Shown here: piece after piece, positions 13,599 to 22,904 of the stretch | Numbering within the stretch: the stretch's first letter is position 1 | Layout of the letters: the number at the start of each line of letters is the position of its first letter | Origin: Saccharothrix tamanrassetensis | GTDB taxonomy: Bacteria; Actinomycetota; Actinomycetes; Mycobacteriales; Pseudonocardiaceae | Assembly (NCBI RefSeq): GCF_014203665.1 | Contig: NZ_JACHJN010000002.1 | Span: 434,001-498,000 of the forward strand | DNA length: 64,000 bases | Direction: 5' to 3' | Program-made: the position numbers and the translations under genes | Notes under the pieces: model-generated | Databases searched by the model: none | Seen by the model: the letters and a program-made list of their open reading frames with translations, nothing else | Told to the model about the DNA's origin: nothing

Positions 13599-14285
13599 GT
13601 GACTTCCGTTGAGATCCGCACCCCGGAGGGCAAGACCGACGGCAACGTCGAGCTGCCCGCCGCGATCTTCGACGCGCAGGCGAACGTCGCGCTGCTGCAC
13701 CAGGTCGTCGTGGCCCAGCTGGCCGCGGCCCGCCAGGGCACGCACTCGACGAAGACCCGCGGCGAGGTCTCCGGCGGTGGCAAGAAGCCGTACCGGCAGA
13801 AGGGCACCGGCCGCGCCCGCCAGGGCTCGACCCGCGCGCCGCAGTTCGCCGGTGGTGGCATCGTGCACGGCCCCCAGCCGCGCGACTACAGCCAGCGCAC
13901 CCCCAAGAAGATGAAGGCGGCCGCCCTGCGCGGTGCCCTCTCCGACCGGGCGCGCGCCGGCCAGGTGCACGTGGTGAGCGGCTTCGTGTCGGGCGACGCC
14001 CCGTCGACCAAGACCGCCCGCAAGGTGCTGGAGTCGGTCAGCGAGGCGCGTCGGATCCTGGTCGTGCTGCTGCGCACCGAGGAGGTTTCGTGGGTCAGCC
14101 TGCGCAACCTGCCGCACGTGCACATCATCGCCCCGGACCAGCTGAACACCTACGACGTGCTGGTCAACGACGACGTGGTGTTCACCAAGGACGCTCTGGA
14201 CGTGTTCCTGGCGAGCAAGGCCCAGCAGGGTGCCGGCTCGGCCGAGGCGATCGCCGGTTCGTCCGAAGTGGAGGACGAGAAGTGA
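13599..14285 (+). CDS. rplD: 50S ribosomal protein L4
   Basis: 228 residues from a GTG ([12 protein letters not shown]). The long basic loop that lines the exit tunnel is clear (residues 45-90, with [20 protein letters not shown]). The last 20 or so residues ([18 protein letters not shown]) are an acidic, Ala/Ser-rich actinobacterial tail. In enterobacteria L4 represses the S10 operon; this is not shown here. It overlaps rplW by 4 bases (GTGA). Confidence 0.99.
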   Translation: MTSVEIRTPEGKTDGNVELPAAIFDAQANVALLHQVVVAQLAAARQGTHSTKTRGEVSGGGKKPYRQKGTGRARQGSTRAPQFAGGGIVHGPQPRDYSQRTPKKMKAAALRGALSDRARAGQVHVVSGFVSGDAPSTKTARKVLESVSEARRILVVLLRTEEVSWVSLRNLPHVHIIAPDQLNTYDVLVNDDVVFTKDALDVFLASKAQQGAGSAEAIAGSSEVEDEK

Positions 14286-14581
14286 TCCCCGACCACAGGG
14301 ACATCCTGCTCGCGCCGGTCATCTCCGAGAAGTCCTACGGGCTCCTGGAGGAGAACAAGTACACCTTCGTGGTGGCTCCCGGCTCGAACAAGACCCAGAT
14401 CAAGATTGCCGTGGAGAAGGTCTTCGGCGTCAAGGTCGTCAGCGTCAACACGATCAACCGCCAGGGCAAGCGCAAGCGCACCCGGACGGGCTTCGGCAAG
14501 CGCAAGGACACCAAGCGCGCCATCGTGACGCTGTCCGCCGAGAGCAAGCCGATCGAGATCTTCGGCGGCCCGGCCGCCTGA
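14282..14581 (+). CDS. rplW: 50S ribosomal protein L23
   Basis: 99 residues from a GTG overlapping the rplD stop. L23 sits at the exit of the peptide tunnel, where it contacts trigger factor and SRP. Typical elements are [19 protein letters not shown] near the start and the basic loop [20 protein letters not shown]. The earlier open frame in this phase is only read-through of rplD. Confidence 0.99.
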   Translation: MIPDHRDILLAPVISEKSYGLLEENKYTFVVAPGSNKTQIKIAVEKVFGVKVVSVNTINRQGKRKRTRTGFGKRKDTKRAIVTLSAESKPIEIFGGPAA

Positions 14582-14603
14582 TGACGACGAGGACTGCGTA
14601 GAG

Positions 14604-15440
14604 ATGGGCATTCGCAAGTACAAGCCGACGACCCCCGGTCGTCGCGGTGCGAGCGTCTCCGACTTCGCCGAGATCACTCGGTCGACGCCGGAGAAGTCGC
14701 TGATCCGCCCGCTGCACGGCCGCGGTGGCCGCAACGCGTCGGGCAAGATCACGACGCGGCACAAGGGCGGCGGTCACAAGCGGGCCTACCGCCTGATCGA
14801 CTTCCGCCGCACCGACAAGGACGGCATCCCGGCCAAGGTCGCTCACATCGAGTACGACCCCAACCGCACCGCGCGCATCGCGCTGCTGCACTACGTCGAC
14901 GGCGAGAAGCGCTACATCATCGCCCCGGCCAAGCTGCAGCAGGGCGACCGGATCGAGAACGGCCCCAAGGCCGACATCAAGCCGGGCAACAACCTGCCGC
15001 TGCGCAACATCCCGGTCGGCACCGTGGTGCACGCGATCGAGCTCCGCCCCGGCGGTGGCGCGAAGATCGCCCGCTCGGCGGGCGCCAGCGTGCAGCTCGT
15101 GGCCAAGGACGGCCCGTACGCCCAGCTGCGGATGCCCTCGGGCGAGATCCGCAACGTGGACGTGCGCTGCCGCGCCACGGTCGGCGAGGTCGGCAACGCC
15201 GAGCACCAGAACATCAACTGGGGCAAGGCGGGCCGGATGCGGTGGAAGGGGCGCAAGCCCACGGTCCGCGGTGTCGCCATGAACCCGGTCGACCACCCGC
15301 ACGGTGGTGGTGAGGGCAAGACCTCCGGTGGTCGCCACCCGGTGAACCCGGCCGGCAAGCCCGAAGGCCGCACCCGCCGCCGCAAGAAGCCAAGCGACAA
15401 GCTCATCGTCCGGCGTCGTCGCACCGGTAAGAAGCGCTGA
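14604..15440 (+). CDS. rplB: 50S ribosomal protein L2
   Basis: 278 residues, the largest L-protein of the core. It begins [15 protein letters not shown]. The RNA-binding core and the conserved peptidyl-transferase loop [16 protein letters not shown] are present, followed by the basic tail ending RRRRTGKKR. The histidine in NPVDHPHGG is the one implicated in peptidyl-transferase function. rplW ends 22 bases upstream and rpsS starts 18 bases downstream. Confidence 0.99.
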   Translation: MGIRKYKPTTPGRRGASVSDFAEITRSTPEKSLIRPLHGRGGRNASGKITTRHKGGGHKRAYRLIDFRRTDKDGIPAKVAHIEYDPNRTARIALLHYVDGEKRYIIAPAKLQQGDRIENGPKADIKPGNNLPLRNIPVGTVVHAIELRPGGGAKIARSAGASVQLVAKDGPYAQLRMPSGEIRNVDVRCRATVGEVGNAEHQNINWGKAGRMRWKGRKPTVRGVAMNPVDHPHGGGEGKTSGGRHPVNPAGKPEGRTRRRKKPSDKLIVRRRRTGKKR

Positions 15441-15458
15441 GCAGGGAGGGAGTGAAGG

Positions 15459-15740
15459 ATGCCACGCAGCCTTAAGAAGGGCCCCTTCGTCGACGACCAC
15501 CTGCTCAAGAAGGTGGACGTCCTCAACGAGTCGGGCAAGAAGACCGTGATCAAGACCTGGTCCCGCCGGTCGACGATCATCCCCGACATGCTGGGCCACA
15601 CGATCGCGGTGCACGACGGCCGCAAGCACGTGCCGGTGTTCGTGACGGAGGCGATGGTCGGGCACAAGCTCGGCGAGTTCGCGCCGACCCGCACGTTCAA
15701 GGGCCACATCAAGGACGACCGGAAGTCGCGCCGCCGCTAG
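15459..15740 (+). CDS. rpsS: 30S ribosomal protein S19
   Basis: 93 residues, standard length, beginning [19 protein letters not shown]. It lies at the top of the small-subunit head and contacts S13. The conserved [16 protein letters not shown] element is present. GGGAGGGAG upstream is its ribosome binding site. Confidence 0.99.
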   Translation: MPRSLKKGPFVDDHLLKKVDVLNESGKKTVIKTWSRRSTIIPDMLGHTIAVHDGRKHVPVFVTEAMVGHKLGEFAPTRTFKGHIKDDRKSRRR

Positions 15741-15775
15741 GCGACGAACTAGAGGAAGAGCAAGGGGAAGCAGCG

Positions 15776-16195
15776 ATGAACGCCCGTAACGAAGCCGAAG
15801 CGCCGGAGTTCCCGCGCGCCGTGGCTCGGGCTCGCTACGTCCGCGACACGCCGATGAAGGTGCGCCGCGTCGTCGAGCTCATCAGGGGCCGTAGCGCCAG
15901 CGAAGCCTTGGCCGTGCTCCAGTTCGCGCCTCAGGCGGCAAGTGAGCCGGTCCGCAAGGTGCTCGCGAGCGCCGTGGCCAACGCCGAGAACAACCTGTCC
16001 CTGGACCCCGACACCCTGTGGGTGTCGAAGGTCTACGTGGACGAGGGTCCGACCCTCAAGCGGTTCCGCCCCCGGGCCCAGGGCCGTGCGTACCGGATCC
16101 GCAAGCGGACCAGCCACATCACCGTCGAGGTGGAGTCGCGTCCGAAGAAGACCAGCGCGAAGGCCGGCGCTGACTCGAGGAAGGGGGCTCGGTAG
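15776..16195 (+). CDS. rplV: 50S ribosomal protein L22
   Basis: 139 residues. The beta-hairpin that lines the exit tunnel and forms part of the macrolide-sensitive wall is visible around [22 protein letters not shown]. The first 15 residues and the Lys/Ala/Ser-rich end ([18 protein letters not shown]) are actinobacterial extensions of the roughly 110-residue core. Its TAG shares one base with the GTG of rpsC. Confidence 0.98.
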   Translation: MNARNEAEAPEFPRAVARARYVRDTPMKVRRVVELIRGRSASEALAVLQFAPQAASEPVRKVLASAVANAENNLSLDPDTLWVSKVYVDEGPTLKRFRPRAQGRAYRIRKRTSHITVEVESRPKKTSAKAGADSRKGAR

Positions 16196-17025
16196 TGGGC
16201 CAGAAGATCAACCCACACGGCTTCCGACTCGGTATCACCACCGACTGGAAGTCCCGCTGGTACGCCGACAAGCAGTACGCCGAGTACGTGGCCGAGGACG
16301 TCAAGATCCGCAAGCTGCTCTCGCGCGGCATGGAGCGGGCCGGCATCTCCAAGGTCGAGATCGAGCGCACCCGCGACCGGGTCCGCGTCGACATCCACAC
16401 CGCCCGGCCGGGCATCGTCATCGGCCGGCGTGGCGCGGAGGCCGACCGCATCCGCGGTGAGCTGGAGAAGCTCACCAAGAAGCAGGTGCAGCTGAACATC
16501 CTCGAGGTGAAGAGCCCCGAGTCGGACGCGCAGCTGGTCGCGCAGGGCGTGGCCGAGCAGCTGTCCAACCGCGTGGCGTTCCGCCGGGCGATGCGCAAGG
16601 CCATCCAGTCGGCCATGCGCTCGCCGCAGGTCAAGGGCATCCGCGTGCAGTGCGGCGGCCGCCTGGGCGGCGCCGAGATGTCCCGCTCCGAGCACTACCG
16701 CGACGGCCGGGTGCCGCTGCACACGCTGCGCGCGGACATCGACTACGGCTTCTTCGAGGCCCGCACCACGTTCGGCCGGATCGGCGTGAAGGTGTGGATC
16801 TACAAGGGCGACGTGGTCGGTGGCATCAGCGCCAAGCGTGAGCGCGACGCCGCGCCGTCCTCGGCCGAGCGTGCCCCGCGGCGTGACCGCGGCGACCGCC
16901 CGAACCGGGCGCGCCGTTCGGGCGCCAGCGGCACCACGGCGACGAGCACCGAGGCGGGCCGCGCGGCGGCCGACGCCCAGGCCAGTGACAAGCCGGCCGC
17001 GACCGAAGAGAAGACGGAGGGCTGA
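16195..17025 (+). CDS. rpsC: 30S ribosomal protein S3
   Basis: 276 residues from a GTG ([14 protein letters not shown]). The KH domain ([13 protein letters not shown] at about residues 82-94) and the C-terminal domain with [19 protein letters not shown] sequence are intact. The last 60 residues are an Arg- then Ala/Thr-rich tail, longer than in enterobacteria and typical of this phylum. S3 helps form the mRNA entry channel. rplP starts 3 bases later. Confidence 0.98.
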   Translation: MGQKINPHGFRLGITTDWKSRWYADKQYAEYVAEDVKIRKLLSRGMERAGISKVEIERTRDRVRVDIHTARPGIVIGRRGAEADRIRGELEKLTKKQVQLNILEVKSPESDAQLVAQGVAEQLSNRVAFRRAMRKAIQSAMRSPQVKGIRVQCGGRLGGAEMSRSEHYRDGRVPLHTLRADIDYGFFEARTTFGRIGVKVWIYKGDVVGGISAKRERDAAPSSAERAPRRDRGDRPNRARRSGASGTTATSTEAGRAAADAQASDKPAATEEKTEG

Positions 17026-17028
17026 GTC

Positions 17029-17448
17029 GTGCTCATCCCGCGCAGGGTTAAGCACCGCAAGCAGCACCACCCCGGTCGGTCCGGTGCTGCGAAGGGCGGC
17101 ACGAGGGTCACCTTCGGTGAGTTCGGGATCCAGGCCCTGGAGCCCGCTTACGTGACCAACCGGCAGATCGAGTCGGCTCGTATCGCCATCACCCGGCACA
17201 TCCGCCGTGGTGGCAAGGTCTGGATCAACATCTTCCCGGACCGCCCGCTGACCAAGAAGCCGGCCGAGACCCGGATGGGTTCCGGCAAGGGTTCGCCGGA
17301 GTGGTGGGTCGCCAACGTCAAGCCGGGTCGGGTGCTCTTCGAGATGAGCTTCCCGAACGAGACGGTGGCCCGCGAGGCGCTGCGCCGCGCGATCCACAAG
17401 CTCCCGATGAAGTGCCGCATCGTTACGCGTGAGGGTGGTGAGTTCTAG
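17029..17448 (+). CDS. rplP: 50S ribosomal protein L16
   Basis: 139 residues from a GTG ([19 protein letters not shown]). It organises the aminoacyl-tRNA arm of the large subunit. The loop [18 protein letters not shown] (residues 84-101) is conserved; the arginine in [16 protein letters not shown] is near the position hydroxylated in some bacteria. Three bases separate it from both neighbours. Confidence 0.99.
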   Translation: MLIPRRVKHRKQHHPGRSGAAKGGTRVTFGEFGIQALEPAYVTNRQIESARIAITRHIRRGGKVWINIFPDRPLTKKPAETRMGSGKGSPEWWVANVKPGRVLFEMSFPNETVAREALRRAIHKLPMKCRIVTREGGEF

Positions 17449-17451
17449 CCA

Positions 17452-17709
17452 ATGGCAAGCACTGAAGCGGGTTCCGCGGCTTCGTTGCTGCGTGAGCTCA
17501 CCGAGGAAGAGCTCGTGCTGCGCCTGAGGGAGGCGAAGGAGGAGCTGTTCAACCTCCGCTTCCAGATGGCCACCGGGCAGTTGGACAACAACCGCCGTCT
17601 GCGCACGGTCCGGCACGAGATCGCCCGGATCTACACCGTGATGCGGGAGCGGGAGCTGGGTCTGTCGACCTCTCCCGACGCGGTCTCCACTGGTGAAGGT
17701 GCGGCATGA
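17452..17709 (+). CDS. rpmC: 50S ribosomal protein L29
   Basis: 85 residues, two long helices around [20 protein letters not shown] and [18 protein letters not shown]. It lies near the tunnel exit with L23. The start ([11 protein letters not shown]) adds about ten residues before the family core, and a Ser/Thr/Gly tail follows. It overlaps rpsQ by 4 bases (ATGA). Confidence 0.98.
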   Translation: MASTEAGSAASLLRELTEEELVLRLREAKEELFNLRFQMATGQLDNNRRLRTVRHEIARIYTVMRERELGLSTSPDAVSTGEGAA

Positions 17710-17990
17710 GCGAGAACAACGAAGTGACTGAGACCAAGACGCGCAACGACCGCAAGGTCCGCGAGGGCTACGTCGTGTCCGACAAGATGGACAAGACGAT
17801 CGTCGTCGCGCTGGAGGACCGGAAGAAGCACCGCCGGTACGCCAAGGTCCTGCGCTCCACCACCAAGGTGAAGGCGCACGACGAGCAGAACACCGCCGGT
17901 GTCGGCGACCGCGTCCTGCTGATGGAGACCCGGCCGCTGTCCGCCACCAAGCGCTGGCGCCTCGTCGAGATCCTCGAGAAGGCCAAGTAA
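17706..17990 (+). CDS. rpsQ: 30S ribosomal protein S17
   Basis: 94 residues, an OB-fold primary binder of 16S rRNA. The core begins at about residue 14 with [18 protein letters not shown], then [19 protein letters not shown], and ends with the usual VEILEKAK. The ATG overlaps the rpmC stop. A 77-base gap to rplN marks the usual S10/spc boundary; I see no clear terminator in it. Confidence 0.99.
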   Translation: MSENNEVTETKTRNDRKVREGYVVSDKMDKTIVVALEDRKKHRRYAKVLRSTTKVKAHDEQNTAGVGDRVLLMETRPLSATKRWRLVEILEKAK

Positions 17991-18067
17991 GCCCGGAACC
18001 GGGCACCACGGACCGAGCCCGTCAGGTCGGAAATCTGGCGGGCCAGGAATGGTCAAGGAGTAGGTAA

Positions 18068-18436
18068 GTGATCCAGCAGGAGTCGCGGCTGCGCGTCGCC
18101 GACAACACCGGTGCGAAGGAGATCCTCTGCATCCGTGTTCTCGGTGGCTCGGGCCGCCGCTACGCGGGTATCGGGGACATCATCGTCGCCACGGTGAAGC
18201 AGGCCATCCCCGGTGCCGGCGTCAAGAAGGGCGACGTCGTCAAGGCGGTCGTCGTCCGCACGGTCAAGGAGAAGCGCCGTCCCGACGGCTCTTACATCCG
18301 CTTCGACGAGAACGCCGCGGTGCTCATCAAGAACGACAACGAGCCGCGGGGCACCCGCATCTTCGGCCCGGTCGGTCGCGAGCTGCGCGACAAGAAGTTC
18401 ATGAAGATCATCTCGTTGGCGCCGGAGGTGCTCTGA
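18068..18436 (+). CDS. rplN: 50S ribosomal protein L14
   Basis: 122 residues, standard length, from a GTG ([18 protein letters not shown]). It is a beta-barrel protein at the subunit interface that binds L19 and the silencing factor RsfS. The segment [15 protein letters not shown] and the C-terminal [16 protein letters not shown] are conserved. It is the first gene of the spc group and overlaps rplX by one base. Confidence 0.99.
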   Translation: MIQQESRLRVADNTGAKEILCIRVLGGSGRRYAGIGDIIVATVKQAIPGAGVKKGDVVKAVVVRTVKEKRRPDGSYIRFDENAAVLIKNDNEPRGTRIFGPVGRELRDKKFMKIISLAPEVL

Positions 18437-18750
18437 TGAAGGTGAAGAAGGGCGACACTGTCGTCGTCATCGCCGGCAAGGACAAGGGCGCGCGCGGCAA
18501 GGTCATCATGGCCTACCCGGCGCAGAACCGGATCCTGGTCGAGGGCGTCAACCGCATCAAGAAGCACACCCGGGTCACCCAGACCCAGCGCGGCGCGCAG
18601 TCGGGCGGCATCGTGACGCAGGAGGCCTCCATCCACGTGTCCAACGTGATGGTGGTCGACTCGGACGGCAAGCCGACCCGGGTGGGCTACCGGACGAACG
18701 ACGAGGGCAAGCGGGTCCGCATTTCCCGTCGTAACGGGAAGGACATCTGA
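18436..18750 (+). CDS. rplX: 50S ribosomal protein L24
   Basis: 104 residues with an N-terminal KOW motif ([20 protein letters not shown], residues 4-23). It is one of the two assembly initiators of the large subunit. It starts at an ATG that shares one base with the rplN stop, and ends in an ATG-overlapping stop for rplE. Confidence 0.99.
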   Translation: MKVKKGDTVVVIAGKDKGARGKVIMAYPAQNRILVEGVNRIKKHTRVTQTQRGAQSGGIVTQEASIHVSNVMVVDSDGKPTRVGYRTNDEGKRVRISRRNGKDI

Positions 18751-19313
18751 TGACCACCGTTGAGAAGACCATCCCGCGGCTCAAGACCCGCTACCGCGAG
18801 GAGATCGTCGCCTCGCTGCGCGAGCAGTTCGAGTACGCCAACGTGATGCAGATCCCCGGCGTGGTGAAGGTCGTCGTCAACATGGGCGTCGGCGACGCCG
18901 CCCGGGACGGCAAGCTGATCGAGGGCGCCGTGAGGGACCTGTCGATCATCACCGGCCAGCGCCCCGAGGTCCGCAAGGCCCGCAAGTCCATCGCGCAGTT
19001 CAAGCTCCGCGAGGGCATGCCGATCGGCGCGCGCGTCACGCTGCGCGGCGACCGCATGTGGGAGTTCCTGGACCGGCTGCTGACCATCGCGCTGCCCCGC
19101 ATCCGCGACTTCCGCGGCCTGTCGGCCAAGCAGTTCGACGGCAACGGCAACTACACGTTCGGTCTCAACGAGCAGTCGATGTTCCACGAGATCGACCCGG
19201 ACGCGATCGACCGTCCCCGCGGTATGGACATCACCGTGGTCACGACCGCGACCAACGACGACGAGGGCCGGGCGCTGCTGAAGGCCCTGGGCTTCCCGTT
19301 CAAGGAGAACTGA
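18750..19313 (+). CDS. rplE: 50S ribosomal protein L5
   Basis: 187 residues, standard for actinobacteria. It binds 5S rRNA and the P-site tRNA. The core shows [15 protein letters not shown], then [20 protein letters not shown] and the [20 protein letters not shown] end. Coupled to rplX by a one-base overlap; rpsN follows after 1 base. Confidence 0.99.
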   Translation: MTTVEKTIPRLKTRYREEIVASLREQFEYANVMQIPGVVKVVVNMGVGDAARDGKLIEGAVRDLSIITGQRPEVRKARKSIAQFKLREGMPIGARVTLRGDRMWEFLDRLLTIALPRIRDFRGLSAKQFDGNGNYTFGLNEQSMFHEIDPDAIDRPRGMDITVVTTATNDDEGRALLKALGFPFKEN

Positions 19314-19314
19314 G

Positions 19315-19500
19315 ATGGCCAAGAAGGCTCTGATCAACAAGGCCGCGGCCAAGCCGAAGTTCAAGGTGCGGGGTTACACCCGTTGCCAGCGTTGCGGTCG
19401 CCCGCACTCGGTGTTCCGCAAGTTCGGCCTGTGCCGGATCTGCCTGCGCGAGATGGCGCACCGCGGCGAGCTGCCCGGTGTGAGCAAGTCCAGCTGGTAG
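19315..19500 (+). CDS. rpsZ: 30S ribosomal protein S14, zinc-binding type Z
   Basis: 61 residues, the short S14 form. The zinc ligands are C24, C27, C40 and C43 (RCQRCG and CRICLRE). Many actinomycetes carry a second, zinc-free S14 elsewhere that is switched on under zinc starvation; only the zinc form is in this window. A 125-base gap with a stable hairpin follows. Confidence 0.98.
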   Translation: MAKKALINKAAAKPKFKVRGYTRCQRCGRPHSVFRKFGLCRICLREMAHRGELPGVSKSSW

Positions 19501-19558
19501 TCCCGGCTCGGCGGCAGACTTCTTTCGATTCCACTTCGCTGTAGGCCCGATCACGACC

Positions 19559-19578
19559 AGCCGGCCGCGAGGCCGGCT
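19559..19578 (+). other. GCGA-capped hairpin between rpsZ and rpsH
   Basis: AGCCGGCC (19559-19566), loop GCGA, GGCCGGCT (19571-19578): a perfect 8-bp stem with a GNRA tetraloop, 47 bases before rpsH. GNRA loops are common in structured RNA and protein-binding sites. It may be a processing or regulatory site in the 125-base spacer. Confidence 0.6.
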
Positions 19579-19625
19579 CGGACCCTGGCTGGGGAACCGC
19601 AGCGAGAAAGGTTGACCAGGTCACC

Positions 19626-20024
19626 ATGACGATGACCGACCCGATCGCAGACATGCTGACGCGTCTGCGCAACGCGAACTCGGCTTACCACGACAAGGTC
19701 GTGATGCCGCACTCGAAGCTGAAGGCCAACATCGCCGAGATCCTCAAGCGCGAGGGCTACATCGCGAGCTACCGCGACGAGCAGGGCGAAGTTGCGAAGA
19801 ACCTGGTGGTCGAGCTGAAGTACGGCCCGAACCGGGAGCGCAGCATCGCCGGCCTCCGGCGCGTGTCCAAGCCCGGTCTGCGGGTTTACGCGAAGTCGAC
19901 CAACCTGCCGAAGGTCCTCGGTGGCCTGGGCGTCGCGATCATCTCGACCTCTGGTGGTCTGCTGACCGACCGCCAGGCCAACAAGCAGGGCGTGGGCGGA
20001 GAAGTCCTCGCCTACGTCTGGTGA
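19626..20024 (+). CDS. rpsH: 30S ribosomal protein S8
   Basis: 132 residues, beginning [18 protein letters not shown]. It is a primary binder of the central domain of 16S rRNA. The C-terminal strand region [19 protein letters not shown] is conserved. In enterobacteria S8 represses the spc operon; whether the upstream hairpin plays a part here is unknown. rplF follows 16 bases later. Confidence 0.99.
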   Translation: MTMTDPIADMLTRLRNANSAYHDKVVMPHSKLKANIAEILKREGYIASYRDEQGEVAKNLVVELKYGPNRERSIAGLRRVSKPGLRVYAKSTNLPKVLGGLGVAIISTSGGLLTDRQANKQGVGGEVLAYVW

Positions 20025-20040
20025 GGAAGGGGGACTAGGC

Positions 20041-20580
20041 ATGTCGCGCATCGGAAAGCTGCCGATCACCGTCCCCTCCGGGGTCGACGTGAACATCGCG
20101 GGCCAGGACGTCAGCGTGAAGGGGCCCAAGGGCACCCTGTCGCTGACCGTCGCCGAGCCCATCATCATCGAGAAGGTCGAGGACGGCACCCTTGAGGTGA
20201 AGCGTCCCAACGACGAGCGCCGGAGCCGTTCGCTCCACGGCCTGTCCCGCACCCTCGTGCAGAACATGGTCATCGGCGTGACCCAGGGCTACGAGAAGAA
20301 GATGGAGATCCACGGGGTCGGCTACCGTGTCGCGCTGAAGGGCTCCGACCTGGAGTTCGCGCTCGGCTACAGCCACCCGGTGAAGGTCGAGGCCCCCGAG
20401 GGCATCACCTTCGCGGTGGAGACCCCGACCCGGTTCTCCGTGTCGGGCATCGACAAGCAGCTCGTGGGCGAGGTCGCCGCCAACATCCGCAAGCTGCGCA
20501 AGCCCGACCCGTACAAGGGCAAGGGCGTGCGTTACGCGGGCGAGAAGATCCGCCGCAAGGTCGGAAAGACGGGTAAGTGA
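20041..20580 (+). CDS. rplF: 50S ribosomal protein L6
   Basis: 179 residues, two copies of the L6 fold (residues 1-82 and 83-179). It begins [17 protein letters not shown], and the second repeat has the C-terminal signature [19 protein letters not shown]. It lies at the base of the L7/L12 stalk. rplR starts after one base. Confidence 0.99.
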   Translation: MSRIGKLPITVPSGVDVNIAGQDVSVKGPKGTLSLTVAEPIIIEKVEDGTLEVKRPNDERRSRSLHGLSRTLVQNMVIGVTQGYEKKMEIHGVGYRVALKGSDLEFALGYSHPVKVEAPEGITFAVETPTRFSVSGIDKQLVGEVAANIRKLRKPDPYKGKGVRYAGEKIRRKVGKTGK

Positions 20581-20581
20581 C

Positions 20582-20980
20582 ATGAGCGAGACTGCAACCA
20601 AGCGGAAGCCGGTCGGCAAGGACATCTCGACCACTCGCCGCATCGCCAAGACCCGCCGTCACTTCCGCCTGCGCAAGAAGGTCAGCGGCACCGCCGAGCG
20701 TCCCCGCCTGGTCGTGCACCGGTCGTCGAAGCACATCACCGTGCAGATCATCGACGATCTGGCGGGCCACACCCTGGCGGCTGCCTCCTCGGTGGAGGCG
20801 GACGTCCGCGCGGTCGACGGCGACAAGAAGGCCCGTGCCGCGAAGGTCGGTCAGCTGGCCGCGGCCCGTGCCAAGGACGCCGGGATCACCAAGGTCGTGT
20901 TCGACCGCGGGGGCAACGCCTACCACGGTCGGATCGCCGCTCTGGCCGACGCCGCCCGCGAGGCGGGGCTGGAGTTCTGA
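20582..20980 (+). CDS. rplR: 50S ribosomal protein L18
   Basis: 132 residues, a 5S rRNA-binding protein. The N-terminal 20 residues are variable ([20 protein letters not shown]); the core runs from [18 protein letters not shown] to the conserved end [19 protein letters not shown]. The 49-base spacer to rpsE is unusually AT-rich. Confidence 0.99.
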   Translation: MSETATKRKPVGKDISTTRRIAKTRRHFRLRKKVSGTAERPRLVVHRSSKHITVQIIDDLAGHTLAAASSVEADVRAVDGDKKARAAKVGQLAAARAKDAGITKVVFDRGGNAYHGRIAALADAAREAGLEF

Positions 20981-21029
20981 CCGTGACCACTATTTTTGGG
21001 CAAAACATCCGAATTGAGAGGGACGCCTG

Positions 21030-21635
21030 ATGCCAGGACGCACGCGTCGCGAAGGCGGCGGAGGCGAGCGCGGAGAGCGTCGCGACCGCCGTGACGGCGG
21101 CCGCGGCGGCGCGGCCCAGGAGAAGACCCCGCACCTGGAGCGCGTGGTTGCGATCAACCGCGTCTCCAAGGTCGTGAAGGGTGGTCGTCGCTTCAGCTTC
21201 ACCGCCCTGGTCGTGGTCGGCGACGGCGACGGCATGGTCGGTGTCGGCTACGGCAAGGCCAAGGAAGTGCCGGCCGCGATCGCCAAGGGTGTGGAGGAGG
21301 CGAAGAAGAACTTCTTCCGCGTCCCCCGCATCGCGGGCACGATCCCCCACCCGATCCAGGGCGAGAAGGCGGCGGGCGTCGTCCTGCTCCGCCCGGCCTC
21401 GGCCGGTACCGGCGTCATCGCCGGTGGCGCGGTCCGCGCGGTGCTGGAGTGCGCCGGTGTCCACGACGTGCTGAGCAAGTCGCTGGGCTCCGACAACGCG
21501 ATCAACATCGTGCACGCCACCGTGGCGGCCCTGAAGGGCCTCCAGCGTCCCGAGGAAGTCGCGGCGCGCCGCGGCCTGCCCCTCGAGGACGTCGCTCCCG
21601 CCGGCATGCTCCGCGCCCGCGCAGGGGCGGTGTGA
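21030..21635 (+). CDS. rpsE: 30S ribosomal protein S5
   Basis: 201 residues. The first 33 are an Arg/Gly/Glu-rich low-complexity extension ([19 protein letters not shown]). The S5 core follows: a double-stranded RNA-binding domain ([20 protein letters not shown]) and a C-terminal domain with [18 protein letters not shown]5 sits at the mRNA entry and affects decoding accuracy. rpmD follows after 4 bases. Confidence 0.98.
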   Translation: MPGRTRREGGGGERGERRDRRDGGRGGAAQEKTPHLERVVAINRVSKVVKGGRRFSFTALVVVGDGDGMVGVGYGKAKEVPAAIAKGVEEAKKNFFRVPRIAGTIPHPIQGEKAAGVVLLRPASAGTGVIAGGAVRAVLECAGVHDVLSKSLGSDNAINIVHATVAALKGLQRPEEVAARRGLPLEDVAPAGMLRARAGAV

Positions 21636-21639
21636 CCCC

Positions 21640-21825
21640 ATGGCACAGCTCAAGGTCACCCAGGTGAAGAGCAGCATCGGTACCAAGCACAACCACCGTG
21701 AGTCCCTGCGGACCCTGGGGTTGCGCAAGATCCGCCAGTCGGTGGTCCGCGAGGACACGCCGCAGGTGCGCGGCCTGATCCACGCCGTGCGCCACCTGGT
21801 GGTCGTCGAGGAGGTCCAGTCGTGA
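21640..21825 (+). CDS. rpmD: 50S ribosomal protein L30
   Basis: 61 residues, standard size. It shows [20 protein letters not shown] and the [20 protein letters not shown] segment typical of L30. Too small to show more. Its TGA overlaps the GTG start of rplO by 4 bases. Confidence 0.98.
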   Translation: MAQLKVTQVKSSIGTKHNHRESLRTLGLRKIRQSVVREDTPQVRGLIHAVRHLVVVEEVQS

Positions 21826-22265
21826 CCATCAAGATCCATGACCTGCGCCCGGCCCCCGGCGCCAAGACCGCGAAGACCCGTGTCGGTCGCGGTGAAGGCT
21901 CCAAGGGCAAGACCGCGGGCCGCGGCACGAAGGGCACCGGAGCGCGGAAGAACGTCTCGCCGCGCTTCGAGGGTGGCCAGATGCCGCTGCACATGCGCCT
22001 GCCCAAGCTCAAGGGCTTCCGCAACCCGTTCCGCACCGAGTACCAGGTCGTGAACGTCGGCGACCTGGCCCGCGTGTTCCCGGACGGCGGCAGGATCGAC
22101 GTGGACGCACTGATCCACGCCGGCCTGGTGCGGAAGAACGAACTGGTGAAGGTCCTCGGCAACGGCGACCTGAACGGCGTCAAGCTCGACGTCGTGGCCC
22201 ACAAGTTCTCGGGCAGCGCGGTCGACAAGATCGCAGCCGCCGGTGGCACCACCACCGTGCTCTGA
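21822..22265 (+). CDS. rplO: 50S ribosomal protein L15
   Basis: 147 residues from a GTG. The N-terminal half is the basic, Gly-rich extended segment ([19 protein letters not shown]), and the globular C-terminal part ends [12 protein letters not shown]. It is the last gene of this spc group: a perfect terminator follows at once and secY is 1.29 kb away, whereas in many bacteria secY follows rplO directly. Confidence 0.99.
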   Translation: MTIKIHDLRPAPGAKTAKTRVGRGEGSKGKTAGRGTKGTGARKNVSPRFEGGQMPLHMRLPKLKGFRNPFRTEYQVVNVGDLARVFPDGGRIDVDALIHAGLVRKNELVKVLGNGDLNGVKLDVVAHKFSGSAVDKIAAAGGTTTVL

Positions 22266-22285
22266 CAAGAACCAGCAACACCCCG

Positions 22286-22320
22286 AAAGGCCCCCGGAGC
22301 CTCCAGCTCCGGGGGCCTTT
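22286..22320 (+). terminator. Terminator of the spc operon
   Basis: A perfect 15-bp stem (22286-22300 with 22306-22320) with arms AAAGGCCCCCGGAGC and GCTCCGGGGGCCTTT around CTCCA, 20 bases after the rplO stop. Confidence 0.95.
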
Positions 22321-22512
22321 CACCTATCCGGACCTCTCCACCACCCAGCCACACCCCCGCCCACGGCCTACGCGCCCCGCACACCCCCTGCTCAAGGCCT
22401 GCGCGCCACGCCCGCACACCTCCGCCCACGCCCCGCACACCCCCGCCCACGGCCTGCGCCCCCCCCGCACACCCCTGCCCCCGGCCTGCGCGGCACGCGC
22501 ACATCCCTGCCG
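22321..22512. other. C-rich low-complexity tract
   Basis: A strongly strand-biased run with imperfect repeats of ACACCCCCGCCCACGGCCTG-like units. No gene is visible. A similar, shorter C-rich tract lies after the rpoC terminator, also in front of a composite repeat. Confidence 0.6.
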
Positions 22513-22658
22513 CTGCGTGTCATCCCCGTATGGCCTGCGCGTCAGCGAACCGCATGTGTCAAGGGCAGATCGGACACGCGACCACCGAGCACACCCTCAC
22601 GATCTGCCCTTGACGCATGTGGTTGTCTCCGACCAGGTCATACGGGGAGGACACGCAG
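22513..22658 (+). repeat. Composite repeat, nested hairpin, copy 3
   Basis: Outer arms 22513-22537 and 22634-22658 pair at 23 of 25 positions and share the TCATCCCCGTATGGCCTG block with copy 2. The inner stem, 22548-22571 with 22601-22624, pairs at 22 of 24 plus two wobbles around a 29-base loop. The inner sequence differs from the other copies, so the structure is conserved more than the sequence. Confidence 0.9.
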
Positions 22659-22679
22659 ACCCCCACCTCACCGCACCCC

Positions 22680-22696
22680 AAAGCTCGAAGAGCTTT
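22680..22696 (+). repeat. Small palindrome in the composite repeat
   Basis: AAAGCTC-GAA-GAGCTTT lies between the nested hairpin and the 40-mer. A related but weaker AAGCTTGAAG sits at the same place in copy 2. Confidence 0.6.
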
Positions 22697-22700
22697 GCAA

Positions 22701-22740
22701 GGGATCCTTGGCGGTCTGCCCGTCCGGCGAGGACGCTTTT
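22701..22740 (+). repeat. Conserved 40-mer repeat, plus orientation
   Basis: It begins GGGATCCTTGGCGGTCTGCC and ends GGACGCTTTT. It differs at one of 40 positions from the reverse complement of 5018-5057. Both copies sit about 30-45 bases from the outer arm of a nested hairpin, in the same relative order. Confidence 0.9.
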
Positions 22741-22904
22741 ACGCCCGTAGACCCATCACCGACGCGACCCGCCAGGACTCACTGGCTCCCCCGTCCCACC
22801 CCCAAATCACCCAATCGAGACCCCGTTCGCGCAGGGCGTAACGCCATGACAGCCAGCCTGGTCCCCGGTCCTCTCCGCCTCCCAGACCCCCAGACCGTCC
22901 TCAA

